Program-made: the position numbers and the translations under genes
Notes under the pieces: model-generated
The model's input: the letters and a program-made list of their open reading frames with translations, nothing else
What the model was told of the DNA's origin: nothing
Databases searched by the model: none
Assembly (NCBI GenBank): GCA_900544625.1
Contig: UQVR01000007.1
Span: 1-43,867, forward strand
Direction: 5' to 3'
DNA length: 43,867 nucleotides
From: an uncultured Mycoplasmatota bacterium
GTDB lineage: Bacteria; Bacillota_I; Bacilli_A; RF39; UBA660
Shown: in pieces, positions 8,753-16,500 of the stretch
Position numbering within the stretch: the stretch's first letter is position 1
Layout of the letters: every line of letters starts with the position of its first letter

Positions 8753-9238
8753 ATGATAAACAAACAAAATTTATGGTTCGTTACACTGTTTTCTTTAATT
8801 TTAGTATTAGGAATCTACTATGTAACAATGGGTGATGAAACACTCAGTGTTTTGGCCGGAGAAAATAATGTAAGTAGCCCTGTAGAAGTAAAAGAATCAG
8901 ATGTAATCGTGGCACTTCAAGTAGCATCTGATGAAAGTGTTTTAAAAGAAATGAATGAGTATCAAAGTATCTTACTAGATGATGCAGCAACAATCGAAGA
9001 AAAAAATGATGCGTACAATGCCCTACAAGCTTTAAATAACTCTAAAAGTGAATGTGAAAAGATCAAAAAAATAATTACTGAAAAATTTAAATATGATAAC
9101 TTTGTAAAAATCAATGGAGATACAATAAGTATTACAATAGCTTCTAAAGAACACAACAAAGAAGTTGCTAACAAAATCATCAGAGAAATACAAAGTTTGT
9201 ATGACAAACAAAAATATATTACAATAAAATTTGAATAA
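8753..9238 (+). CDS. spoIIIAH: Stage III sporulation protein SpoIIIAH
   Basis: A 161-residue bitopic membrane protein of the mother cell. The N-terminus, KQNLWFVTLFSLILVLGIYYV, matches Bacillus SpoIIIAH (KQTVWLLTMLSLVVVLSVYYI). It is followed by a short acidic linker and the YscJ/FliF-like ring-forming domain: Y..ILLDDAATIEEKNDAYNAL, KIITEKFKYD, DTISITIASKEHNKEVANKIIREI. In the family this domain forms a ring that docks with forespore SpoIIQ to make the feeding-tube channel. GGAGG precedes the ATG. The linker is shorter than in Bacillus (218 residues). The rest of the spoIIIA operon is not adjacent, which is unusual. Confidence 0.9.
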   Translation: MINKQNLWFVTLFSLILVLGIYYVTMGDETLSVLAGENNVSSPVEVKESDVIVALQVASDESVLKEMNEYQSILLDDAATIEEKNDAYNALQALNNSKSECEKIKKIITEKFKYDNFVKINGDTISITIASKEHNKEVANKIIREIQSLYDKQKYITIKFE

Positions 9239-9244
9239 TCCTAT

Positions 9245-9271
9245 ACATTTTTAAAAATACTTCATACAATA
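9245..9271 (+). promoter_or_regulatory. SigK-type promoter of gerE
   Basis: AC (9245-9246), exactly 16 bp, and CATACAATA (9263-9271), an exact match to the SigK consensus AC-N16/17-CATANNNTA. gerE is SigK-dependent in Bacillus. The -10 lies within the hairpin that ends the spoIIIAH transcript. Confidence 0.6.
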
Positions 9272-9285
9272 TTATGAAGTATTTT
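9254..9285 (+). terminator. Terminator between spoIIIAH and gerE
   Basis: A perfect 13-bp stem AAAATACTTCATA / TATGAAGTATTTT with loop CAATAT. It lies 16 bp after the spoIIIAH stop and overlaps the predicted gerE promoter. Confidence 0.7.
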
Positions 9286-9304
9286 ATATTTAAGGAGATT
9301 ATTT

Positions 9305-9514
9305 ATGAAAAAAAAGATATTAACCGACCGAGAACAAGAAGTATTTGAATTACTTGTTAAAAATAAAACAACCACTGAAATAGCTCAAAAATTACAAATA
9401 AGTGAAAAAACAGTAAGAAACCATGTATCAAACGCTATACAAAAACTTGGGGTAAAAGGAAGAGCACAAGCAATTATTGAACTAATAAAACTCGGAGAAC
9501 TTAAAATTGGTTAA
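9305..9514 (+). CDS. gerE: Late mother-cell regulator GerE
   Basis: A 69-residue stand-alone LuxR-type helix-turn-helix protein. It matches Bacillus GerE (74 residues) almost position for position: LTDREQEVFELLVKNKTTTEIAQ, LQISEKTVRNHVSNAIQKLGVKGRAQAIIELIKLGEL. GerE is the final regulator of the mother-cell cascade. It activates late coat genes and represses others, including sigK. Lack of a receiver domain and the near-full-length match separate it from ordinary LuxR regulators. AAGGAGAT precedes the ATG. The gene sits between spoIIIAH and the GerM-like gene, each with its own terminator. Confidence 0.93.
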   Translation: MKKKILTDREQEVFELLVKNKTTTEIAQKLQISEKTVRNHVSNAIQKLGVKGRAQAIIELIKLGELKIG

Positions 9515-9531
9515 AGACTTCGGTCTTTTTT
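9513..9531 (+). terminator. Terminator after gerE
   Basis: Compact stem AAAGAC/GTCTTT with a UUCG tetraloop and a U-run. It overlaps the gerE stop codon. Confidence 0.85.
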
Positions 9532-9566
9532 TATATTTTAAAAATATAATTAATTAGGTGTTTAAA

Positions 9567-10499
9567 ATGATTAAAAAATCTTCAATAAGACGAATTTGTG
9601 TGGCAACACTTGCTTTATTTATATTATTAATAATTTATTTTTTTCCAAATAATGATACCATTATTAAAGAACATTTAAACTATATAAAAAGAGATGAAAT
9701 GCCAATATTTTTAATTGATAACTCAAATTATGTAGCAAGAACTAGTATAGTTAAATCAAGTAAAAATATAAATGAACAAATAAAAGAAATTATAGAAACA
9801 CTAACAAAGAATTCTAAAAAATCGAGTTACATTAGAGATGGATTTAACCCAATTATTCCCCAAAATACCAAAGTAATTGATGTTTTACTTGATAACGAAA
9901 TATTAACAATAAATTTTAGTAAAGAATTACTTAACATCGATAAAGACAATGAAGAAAAAATGATTGAAGCAATAATTTATTCTTTAACAGAAATAAAAGA
10001 GATTAAAAAAATTAAAATTTTAGTGGAAAATAATCCATTAACAAAATTACCAAACTCACAAAAAAAACTACCAGATTATTTAGATAAAAACTATGGCATT
10101 AACAAGATCTATAATCTAGATTCAATAAAAGAATCAACAAAAACTACAATTTATTACTTAAGCAAGTTTCAAGATTATCATTATTTTGTACCAGTTACAA
10201 AAATAAATAATGAAAAAACAGAAAAGGTTGAAATAATCATCAAAGAATTAAAAAGTACTCCAATATATCAAACAAATTTAATAAGTTATCTAGCAGCATC
10301 TGCTAATATTACAAATTATGAGTTACTTGAAAATGGCATTAAATTATCATTTAACAATTATCTTATTGCCAATATAAAAGAGGAAGAAGCACTAGAAGAA
10401 GTTAAATACTCGATTGCTCTATCTTTACGAGACACTTATGGGATTAATGAAGTTATATTTAGTATTCCTAATAATGAAAACACAAAAATTAATGTATAA
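9567..10499 (+). CDS. gerM: GerM-like protein with two GerMN domains
   Basis: A 310-residue membrane-anchored protein. I use the ATG at 9567, 6 nt after AGGTGT; the in-frame GTG at 9558 is part of that ribosome site. One hydrophobic N-terminal segment (IRRICVATLALFILLIIYFF) precedes two repeats of the GerMN domain (sporulation/germination domain). The first has NTKVIDVLLDNEILTINFSKELL..EEKMIEAIIYSLTEI, the second ANITNYELLENGIKLSFNNYL..EALEEVKYSIALSL. In Bacillus, GerM is a lipoprotein needed for spore cortex formation and for localising SpoIIQ, the partner of SpoIIIAH. No lipobox Cys is visible here. Its position beside spoIIIAH and gerE supports a sporulation role. Confidence 0.8.
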   Translation: MIKKSSIRRICVATLALFILLIIYFFPNNDTIIKEHLNYIKRDEMPIFLIDNSNYVARTSIVKSSKNINEQIKEIIETLTKNSKKSSYIRDGFNPIIPQNTKVIDVLLDNEILTINFSKELLNIDKDNEEKMIEAIIYSLTEIKEIKKIKILVENNPLTKLPNSQKKLPDYLDKNYGINKIYNLDSIKESTKTTIYYLSKFQDYHYFVPVTKINNEKTEKVEIIIKELKSTPIYQTNLISYLAASANITNYELLENGIKLSFNNYLIANIKEEEALEEVKYSIALSLRDTYGINEVIFSIPNNENTKINV

Positions 10500-10515
10500 A
10501 ATAGTATTTTTAATT

Positions 10516-10541
10516 AAAAAGGGCTTGCATTACCCTTTTTT
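10516..10541 (+). terminator. Terminator after the gerM-like gene
   Basis: Stem AAAAAGGG/CCCTTTTT with a 9-nt loop and a U-run. The loop contains the -35 box of the following tRNA promoter. Confidence 0.75.
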
Positions 10542-10553
10542 TTATACTATAAT
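10525..10553 (+). promoter_or_regulatory. Sigma-A promoter of tRNA-Arg
   Basis: TTGCAT (10525-10530), a 17-bp spacer, and TATAAT (10548-10553), 21 bp before the mature tRNA. Confidence 0.75.
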
Positions 10554-10574
10554 TAATTTGTGTTCAAAAAAAAC

Positions 10575-10651
10575 GTCCTGGTAGCTCAGCTGGATAGAGC
10601 AATCGCCTTCTAAGCGATCGGTCGTGAGTTCGAATCTCGCCCAGGACACCA
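10575..10651 (+). tRNA. tRNA-Arg (anticodon UCU), CCA encoded
   Basis: A full cloverleaf. The acceptor GTCCTGG pairs with CCAGGAC (10641-10647). The D stem is GCTC/GAGC, and the anticodon stem ATCGC/GCGAT holds loop CTTCTAA with anticodon TCT. The T arm has TTCGAAT. The discriminator is A, followed by an encoded CCA. It would read AGA/AGG, the dominant Arg codons in this AT-rich genome. It is a lone tRNA with its own promoter and terminator. Confidence 0.97.
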
Positions 10652-10663
10652 AATAAAAAAATT

Positions 10664-10686
10664 AAGCCTTTAAAAGGCTTTTTTTG
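10664..10686 (+). terminator. Terminator after tRNA-Arg
   Basis: AAGCC/GGCTT with flanking T/A pairs and a U-run, 12 bp after the CCA end. Confidence 0.75.
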
Positions 10687-10687
10687 T

Positions 10688-11170
10688 TTACCTATTTTTT
10701 AATTTTAAAATTTTTAAACATCTATCATTTTTGTTTTGCGTTTTTTGAAGCATACCAAACAACTCAGTTTTAGTAACTCTTGATTCATAAACGCTTTCTA
10801 AAGATAAAAGCATTTGTTTTAACATATCAAATCTTATAACATCTATTAAATTATCATTTAAATTGCCCATTGAATCCAATCTAGCCCTCAACATATTCAT
10901 AGTAGATTTAGTATTTACCATAAGTTTTTTTAATACTTCCAAATCCAAATCTCTAACAGAATCATAATCTACAATCCAATCTATTTTCTTAAAAAACTCT
11001 ATATCTTTTTCATCAGAAAATTCTAAAAAAACATCCTTTTCAATACCCAATAATATTAAATTACTTTCTCTACCACCAAAAACAGATTCGGGAACTTGAT
11101 ATTGTGATTTTCTAAGAATCAATAAATCGTTTTTATTTACATATACCTTTCCATCTTTAAATACTTTCAT
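10688..11170 (-). CDS. Uncharacterised 160-residue protein
   Basis: I do not recognise this family. AGAGGG precedes the ATG and a TATAAT-like -10 lies upstream. There is no signal peptide, membrane segment or cysteine-rich motif. The sequence opens with a short beta-like part (MKVFKDGKVYVNKNDLLIL), then VFGGRESNLILLGI and an acidic stretch, then long amphipathic helices (DLEVLKKLMVNTKSTMNMLRARLDSM). It ends in a basic tail. It reads like a small cytoplasmic helical protein. It follows the nrdD operon after a terminator and is probably transcribed separately. Confidence 0.65.
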   Translation of the reverse strand: MKVFKDGKVYVNKNDLLILRKSQYQVPESVFGGRESNLILLGIEKDVFLEFSDEKDIEFFKKIDWIVDYDSVRDLDLEVLKKLMVNTKSTMNMLRARLDSMGNLNDNLIDVIRFDMLKQMLLSLESVYESRVTKTELFGMLQKTQNKNDRCLKILKLKNR

Positions 11171-11230
11171 CTATATTCCCTCTTTTTTTACAAAATTTCG
11201 TGTCTTTTTTATTATACACTATTTCAATTA

Positions 11231-11259
11231 AAAAGCTAGCTTTTTTTAAGCTAACTTTT
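11231..11259 (-). terminator. Terminator of the nrdD operon
   Basis: A 12-bp stem (11231-11242 with 11248-11259), GCTAGCTT/AAGCTAAC core with one G-U pair. U-run on the minus strand; overlaps the stop of the small NrdD gene. Confidence 0.8.
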
Positions 11260-11440
11260 ATTTACCACAAGAACAAGTTTTAAAAGTATGTTTTACTCTA
11301 TCATGTTCTTCAGCCTTTTTACCATTGTTAAATCTTTCTACTGTACCAACCAAATAACCTGTAATTCTTCTAATTCTTTCGAATTCTACTCCTTCTCCTG
11401 TTACTTTTTTTGATTTTACTTCTTCTTCAAATTTTTCCAT
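11258..11440 (-). CDS. Glycyl-radical segment of anaerobic ribonucleotide reductase, separate 60-residue protein
   Basis: The core FERIRRITGYLVGTVERFNNGKKAEEHDRVKH aligns with the extreme C-terminus of single-chain class III reductases. In E. coli NrdD that region is RRVCGYLG, then FNAGKQEEVKRRVKHL, and its Gly carries the radical. Gly28 here would be the radical site. The gene starts 10 nt after the nrdD stop, in another frame, with its own purine-rich ribosome site. An in-frame TAG lies 9 nt before the ATG, so this is not simply an unread extension. The C-terminus adds CSCGK. I infer that it assembles with the large chain at 11451-13769 to restore the complete enzyme. The usual activase gene nrdG is not beside it. 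Confidence 0.8.
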   Translation of the reverse strand: MEKFEEEVKSKKVTGEGVEFERIRRITGYLVGTVERFNNGKKAEEHDRVKHTFKTCSCGK

Positions 11441-11450
11441 ACTACTCTAC

Positions 11451-13769
11451 CTATTCCTTTCCATCTAATCTTTTAAGTAAATCAACACTAACTGGTTCTC
11501 CAGTTTTTCTACCACATCTTGGACATACATCCTTTATTATACCAACATATCCACAAACTGGATCTCTATCTACTGGATGGTTAATTGCACCATAACCAAT
11601 ATCACTTTCTTTCATTATTCTAACAACACTTTCAAATGCTTCTAAGTTATCTGATGGATCTCCATCAAGTTCAATATAACTTATATGTCCTGCATTTGTA
11701 AATTTATGATACTTTCCTTCAATTCTTAGTTTATCCGCAATTGAAATATTATAATAAACTGGAACATGGAATGAGTTTGTATAATAAGCTCTATCTGTTA
11801 CCCCGGGAATCTTACCAAAAATATCTCTATCAATATTAACAAATCTTCCTGATAATCCTTCGGCAGGTGTAGCTAAACACGTAAAGTTTAAATTATATTT
11901 TTTACTATACTCATCACATTTTTCTCTCATATGACCAATAATTTTAAGACCTATTTTTTGAGCTTCTTCAGACTCTCCATGATGTTTACCAATTAAAGCC
12001 TTCAAACATTCAGCTAGTCCAATAAATCCAATTGAAAGAGTACCATGTTTTAACACTTTCTTTAATTTATCATTTGGTTTTAATTTATCGCTATCAAGCC
12101 ATACCCCTTGCCCCATTAAGAATGGAAAGTTATAAACTCTTTTATTACATTGAATATCATATCTTTCAAGCAATTGATCTTTTACAAGTTCCATCATATC
12201 ATCAAGTTCTTCATAAAAACCTTTCATATCAGCTTTATCTAAAGCATTTTTACCAACAATTCCATGTTTAATACCAATTCTCGGTAAATTAATTGATGTA
12301 AATGAAAGATTTCCTCTTCCTGGTGTAATTTCTTTATCTGGATCTACAACATTACCAATAACTCTTGTACGGCATCCCATATAACCTACTTCAGTACGAT
12401 AATCTCCTGCTTTATAATATGGTTTATTAAATGAACTATCCAAGAAAGACCAATTTGGAAATAACCTTTTCGCAGATACTCTTAAACTTAATTTAAATAA
12501 ATCATAATTAGGATCACCTGGATTATAATTAACACCTTCTTTTACTTTAAATATAGATATTGGAAATATTGGTGTTTCCCCTTGACCTAATCCAACTTCA
12601 CTAGCAAGCATATAGTTTTTTGTAACCATTCTACCTTCACTAGATATATCAGTACCAAAATTTATTGATGAAAATGGTACTTGAGCTCCTGCTCTTGAAT
12701 GCATTGTATTTAAATTATGAACAAAAGCCTCCATTGCTTGATATGTTCTTTTATCTGTTTTTTCTAAAGATTTCTTAATTGACATATCAAATAATCTTTT
12801 CATTAATTCTGAGTTTTTATAAAATTTTTCAAAATATTCTACAGTAATATCTATTGTATTAATTTTTGCAATTTCTTTTTCAATACTAGAAATATTTATA
12901 AAATCATTTAAATCTTCTAAATCAATATAATCTTTAATTGTAGTCTTTAACATCTTTTTAAAGGTTTTTAAAACCCCAGGTGCTAAATAATAATCAAATG
13001 CTGGAATACTTTGCCCACCATGTTGATCATTTTGATTTGATTGGATCGCTATAGCTGCTAAAGCTGAATAACTCATAATATCATTTGGTTCTCTTAAATG
13101 TCCATGCCCAGTTGAAAAACCATTTTTAAATAATTTATCTAAATCAATTTGCATACAAGTTGTAGTACCCATTGCTTCAAAATCCATATCATGAATATGA
13201 ATATAACCTTCATCATGAGCATCAGCAAATTTTTTCTTCATTAAATACGCTTTTGCAAATTCTCTTGATACATTAGAACCAAATTGTAACATTGTACCCA
13301 TTGCTGAATTTCCATCTATATTACCATTTTCTCTTTTTGCATCATCCTCTGCCGCACTTTTAAGCGCTAAGCCCTCTAATGTTTTTAAAAACTTATGGCT
13401 TCTTTTATCATCTGTAAAAGTTTCTCTTGCTTTACTTCTATTTTCTCTATAATTAGCAAAATTTTCTAATACATCATCATATTTATCTTTTTTTAATGTT
13501 TCTTCTATAATATCTTGAATATCTTCTATTTTAATACTTGCTTTATCAAAATAGTCTTTTTCTATTTTCTTAATAACATGACCATATACTTTTTGAATAT
13601 CATTTGATGAATATTTTAATATTTCATCATCATCTTCATTCACAATTTTTATACTGTCAAACCCTTTTTTAATTGCCATAGCAATCTTAGTTCCATTAAA
13701 ACTAACCTTAGAACCATTTCTTTTTACTACTTTAATTGTCTCAAAAAATTCTTCTTCCTTATTTGGCAT
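11451..13769 (-). CDS. nrdD: Anaerobic ribonucleoside-triphosphate reductase, large chain (class III)
   Basis: A 772-residue enzyme that makes deoxynucleotides without oxygen. An ATP-cone regulatory domain occupies about residues 13-105 (VVKRNGSKVSFNGTKIAMAI). The ten-stranded barrel follows, with HGGQSIPAFDYYLAP, the MGCRTRV motif (Cys466, probable thiyl-radical Cys) and SFTSINLPRIGIKHG. The C-terminus ends shortly after a zinc-ribbon-like DPVCGYVG..CPRCG (Cys739, 749, 752) with KTGEPVSVDLLKRLDGKE. The glycyl-radical tail that normally follows is missing from this chain and is encoded by the next gene. Only three of the usual four zinc-site cysteines are present. A sigma-A promoter lies about 30 bp upstream. 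Confidence 0.95.
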   Translation of the reverse strand: MPNKEEEFFETIKVVKRNGSKVSFNGTKIAMAIKKGFDSIKIVNEDDDEILKYSSNDIQKVYGHVIKKIEKDYFDKASIKIEDIQDIIEETLKKDKYDDVLENFANYRENRSKARETFTDDKRSHKFLKTLEGLALKSAAEDDAKRENGNIDGNSAMGTMLQFGSNVSREFAKAYLMKKKFADAHDEGYIHIHDMDFEAMGTTTCMQIDLDKLFKNGFSTGHGHLREPNDIMSYSALAAIAIQSNQNDQHGGQSIPAFDYYLAPGVLKTFKKMLKTTIKDYIDLEDLNDFINISSIEKEIAKINTIDITVEYFEKFYKNSELMKRLFDMSIKKSLEKTDKRTYQAMEAFVHNLNTMHSRAGAQVPFSSINFGTDISSEGRMVTKNYMLASEVGLGQGETPIFPISIFKVKEGVNYNPGDPNYDLFKLSLRVSAKRLFPNWSFLDSSFNKPYYKAGDYRTEVGYMGCRTRVIGNVVDPDKEITPGRGNLSFTSINLPRIGIKHGIVGKNALDKADMKGFYEELDDMMELVKDQLLERYDIQCNKRVYNFPFLMGQGVWLDSDKLKPNDKLKKVLKHGTLSIGFIGLAECLKALIGKHHGESEEAQKIGLKIIGHMREKCDEYSKKYNLNFTCLATPAEGLSGRFVNIDRDIFGKIPGVTDRAYYTNSFHVPVYYNISIADKLRIEGKYHKFTNAGHISYIELDGDPSDNLEAFESVVRIMKESDIGYGAINHPVDRDPVCGYVGIIKDVCPRCGRKTGEPVSVDLLKRLDGKE

Positions 13770-13796
13770 ATACTACTACCTTCCTTTCACAATTTC

Positions 13797-13825
13797 ATTA
13801 TATTATGTATCAAGATAATTGTCTA
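13797..13825 (-). promoter_or_regulatory. Sigma-A promoter of the nrdD operon
   Basis: TAGACA (13825-13820), a 17-bp spacer, and TATAAT (13802-13797) on the minus strand. The start codon is 27 bp further on. Confidence 0.65.
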
Positions 13826-14085
13826 CAAAATTTTCGTTTTTCTTTTTTTAGAATTTTCTAAAAATGTCAATTTTACCCCAATTTTTCGTTGTTCGTATTT
13901 TTTAACAATATTACGCAAATATAGATAAACTCTAGCAAAAAAGCATTTATTTCAATTTTTATAAAATTTTGACATTTCTTTACTTTTTTGTATTTTTCAT
14001 TTTCAAAAATTTTACATTTTAAACATTTACGTGCAAAAAATCTTAACAACCATCTTTAATTTTTCCTTAAATTTTGCGTTATTAC

Positions 14086-14113
14086 TTGCACATTTTTTGA
14101 TCTTTGCTATAAT
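14086..14113 (+). promoter_or_regulatory. Sigma-A promoter of murC
   Basis: TTGCAC (14086-14091), a 16-bp spacer, and TATAAT (14108-14113), 25 bp before the start codon. Confidence 0.65.
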
Positions 14114-14138
14114 AAGATTATAAAAAAGGAGAAATATT

Positions 14139-15503
14139 ATGTTTAATAATAAAAAAGTTCATTTAATAGGTATCGGTGGCATAAGTATGAGCAGTATTGC
14201 CCTTATGCTTTTAAATATGAATGCTTCTGTTTCTGGAAGTGATATTCAAGAATCTGCTTTAACAAAAAAGCTAGAAGAAAAAGGCATCATAATAAAATAT
14301 GGTCATCATCCTGAAATGGTTAAGGATGCTGACATTATAGTTTACACTGCAGCTATTTGCAAAGATGATCCAGAAAGAATAGCAATTAAAAATGAAAACA
14401 AAGAAAACTATGAACGTGCTGAATTTCTTGGTATAATGATGAAAGAATTTAAAAATTCATTATGTGTGTCAGGAACTCACGGCAAAAGCACCACTACAGG
14501 TATGCTAAGTTTAATTTTTCTAGAAGCAAATTTAAATCCAACCATTCAAGTCGGAGCAATTCTACCAGAAATAAATGGTAATACCCATCTAGGTAATCAT
14601 AACTATTTTATTATGGAAGCATGTGAATATGTTGATTCATTTCTTCACTTTCATCCAACCAGTGCTATCATAACTAACATTGATAATGACCATTTAGATT
14701 ATTTCAAAAATTTAGATAATATAAAAAAATCATTCTATAAATATGTTAGTTTACTTCCCCAAAATGGTTATTTAGTAAAAAACAATGATGATGGAAATTC
14801 AAGTGAATTAGATAAATACACAAAAGCAACAGTTATTACATATGGTATTAATAATAATGCAAATTATGTAGCTAAAAACATTACTTGTAATGATCTTGGA
14901 CATTATTCTTACGATCTTTATTTAAACGATGAATTTTTAACAAGCATTAATTTAAATATAAATGGTAAACATAACATTTATAATTCACTTGCGGCTTTTG
15001 CATTATCTCATCAATATATTAAAGATATAAACATCATTAAAAATGCTTTAGAAAAATATCACGGTGTTGGAAGAAGATTTGAATTTCTAGGAACTTATAA
15101 GGATGCTTTAATTTATGATGATTATGCTCACCATCCATCTGAAATAAAAACAACTCTAGAAAGTGTTAAAGGCGTTAAACATAATGAATCATGGGCAATA
15201 TTTCAATCACATACTTATTCAAGAACTGCAGAACACCTAGATGCATTCGCCGATGTTTTAAGTAAATTTGACCATATTATTATTGCCAAAATATTTCCAG
15301 CTCGTGAAGTAAATATTTACAATATTAGTGAAGATATGTTAGTTGACAAAATTAAAGAAAAGAATCCTAATGTTTGTTATATTGAAGATTTTAATAAAAT
15401 AATAGAATATTTAGATAAAAACATTAAACCAAATGATTTAGTAATATCTATCGGAGCTGGTCCAATAAATGCTTTTGTCACAAAAAAACTTATAGAAAAA
15501 TAA
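14139..15503 (+). CDS. murC: UDP-N-acetylmuramate--L-alanine ligase
   Basis: A 454-residue Mur ligase that adds the first residue of the peptidoglycan stem peptide in the cytoplasm. Domain 1 has the Rossmann motif LIGIGGISMSSIALMLL and GSD. The central ATPase domain has SGTHGKSTTTGM (about 111-121), EACEYVDSF and ITNIDNDHLDYF. The C-terminal domain has GVGRRFEFLG, IYDDYAHHPSEI and FQSHTYSRT, which identify MurC rather than MurD, E or F. AAAAGGAG precedes the ATG. It is monocistronic and converges on dusB. Confidence 0.95.
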   Translation: MFNNKKVHLIGIGGISMSSIALMLLNMNASVSGSDIQESALTKKLEEKGIIIKYGHHPEMVKDADIIVYTAAICKDDPERIAIKNENKENYERAEFLGIMMKEFKNSLCVSGTHGKSTTTGMLSLIFLEANLNPTIQVGAILPEINGNTHLGNHNYFIMEACEYVDSFLHFHPTSAIITNIDNDHLDYFKNLDNIKKSFYKYVSLLPQNGYLVKNNDDGNSSELDKYTKATVITYGINNNANYVAKNITCNDLGHYSYDLYLNDEFLTSINLNINGKHNIYNSLAAFALSHQYIKDINIIKNALEKYHGVGRRFEFLGTYKDALIYDDYAHHPSEIKTTLESVKGVKHNESWAIFQSHTYSRTAEHLDAFADVLSKFDHIIIAKIFPAREVNIYNISEDMLVDKIKEKNPNVCYIEDFNKIIEYLDKNIKPNDLVISIGAGPINAFVTKKLIEK

Positions 15504-15518
15504 ATCTATAAGTTTTTT
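15485..15518. terminator. Bidirectional terminator between murC and dusB
   Basis: A 12-bp stem AAAACTTATAGA / TCTATAAGTTTT. It overlaps the last codons of both convergent genes, which are only 2 bp apart. Confidence 0.8.
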
Positions 15519-16486
15519 AATTCGTTTCTATAATTTTCTAATACCTTAACTATTTCTAATCTACTTTTACATCTACAAACTCGATTCTTTACTTCTTTAT
15601 TTTCAGGTAGACCTTTTAAATAATTAAGTAAATGATTTCTTATTTCTAAAACTGCTTGTTTTTCAGTTTTATCTTCACATAACTTATTCAAATGATATTC
15701 CATCATATCAATTTTTTCATTATAATCAATTACTTCAGGTAACTTACCACTTTCTAAGTATTCTACACATTCTTTTATTAACCAAGGATTACCAAGTAAA
15801 CCTCGACCAATCATAACAGCACTACATCCAGTTTCATCAAGCATTTTCTTAGCATCATAACAAGATACTACATCACCATTACCAATAACAGGTATATCTA
15901 CAGCATTAACAACTTCTTTAATAATATTCCAATCAGCCTTACCAGCATAACCTTGGGCCCTAGTTCGAGCATGCACAGTAATTGCACTTGCCCCATTTGC
16001 TTCAGCTATTTTAGCTATTTCTACTGCATTTATAGAACCTTGATCCCAACCACTTCTAATTTTAACAGTAACTGGAACATTTACAGCACCAACAACAGCC
16101 TTAATTATTTCTCCAACCTTTTCAGGATTTTTAAGTAAAGCACTACCCGCTTGATTTTTAACAGCAACTTTTGGAACAGGGCACCCCATATTTATATCTA
16201 TAATATCTGGTTTCATTTTCTCTTCAACTATTTTTGCTGCTTCCACAAATGATTTTACATCACTACCAAATATTTGTTGACTTATTGGTCTTTCATCATC
16301 ATTCATTCTTAAAAGTTCAAAAGTTTTTTCATTACCATAAGTAATAGCTTTATCACTAACCATTTCTGCTACAACTAGTGATGCTCCCATAGATTTACAT
16401 ATTCTTCTAAAAGTCATATTACTAATACCAGCCATCGGCGCAACCACTATTTTTCCATTAATTTCTACATTTTTAATTTTCCACAT
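15506..16486 (-). CDS. dusB: tRNA-dihydrouridine synthase, DusB type
   Basis: A 326-residue FMN enzyme that reduces specific uridines in tRNA. Motifs include VAPMAGISNMTFRRICKSMG, DINMGCPVPKV with KNQAGSALLKNP (the GCP Cys is the catalytic acid), VTVKIRSGWD, ITVHARTRAQGYAGKADW, VIGNGDV and AVMIGRGLLGNPWL. The C-terminal helical domain (MEYHLNKLC..) is complete. GGGGGAT precedes the ATG. It is the third gene of the phosphatase-like/pduL/dusB operon, 14 bp after pduL. Confidence 0.95.
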   Translation of the reverse strand: MWKIKNVEINGKIVVAPMAGISNMTFRRICKSMGASLVVAEMVSDKAITYGNEKTFELLRMNDDERPISQQIFGSDVKSFVEAAKIVEEKMKPDIIDINMGCPVPKVAVKNQAGSALLKNPEKVGEIIKAVVGAVNVPVTVKIRSGWDQGSINAVEIAKIAEANGASAITVHARTRAQGYAGKADWNIIKEVVNAVDIPVIGNGDVVSCYDAKKMLDETGCSAVMIGRGLLGNPWLIKECVEYLESGKLPEVIDYNEKIDMMEYHLNKLCEDKTEKQAVLEIRNHLLNYLKGLPENKEVKNRVCRCKSRLEIVKVLENYRNELKNL

Positions 16487-16500
16487 AAATCCCCCATAAA

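Larger units (their letters stand above)
13770..14138. other. Long AT-rich divergent intergenic region between nrdD and murC
   Basis: 369 bp without a plausible gene. It holds the two divergent promoters listed separately and a perfect inverted repeat TTTTTAGAA-TT-TTCTAAAAA (13845-13864) just upstream of the nrdD -35, which could be an operator. AAATGTCAA occurs near 13862 and, inverted, near 13975. I saw no sequence resembling the NrdR box and no riboswitch. Confidence 0.5.

Noticed and set aside
11410..11595. Plus-strand frame across the nrdD/small-subunit junction
   Set aside because: It is antisense to two identified genes and its composition mirrors their codons.
13770..14138. NrdR boxes or a riboswitch upstream of nrdD
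   Set aside because: No pair of sequences resembling the NrdR box was found and no conserved aptamer pattern is visible; only an A/T inverted repeat remains.
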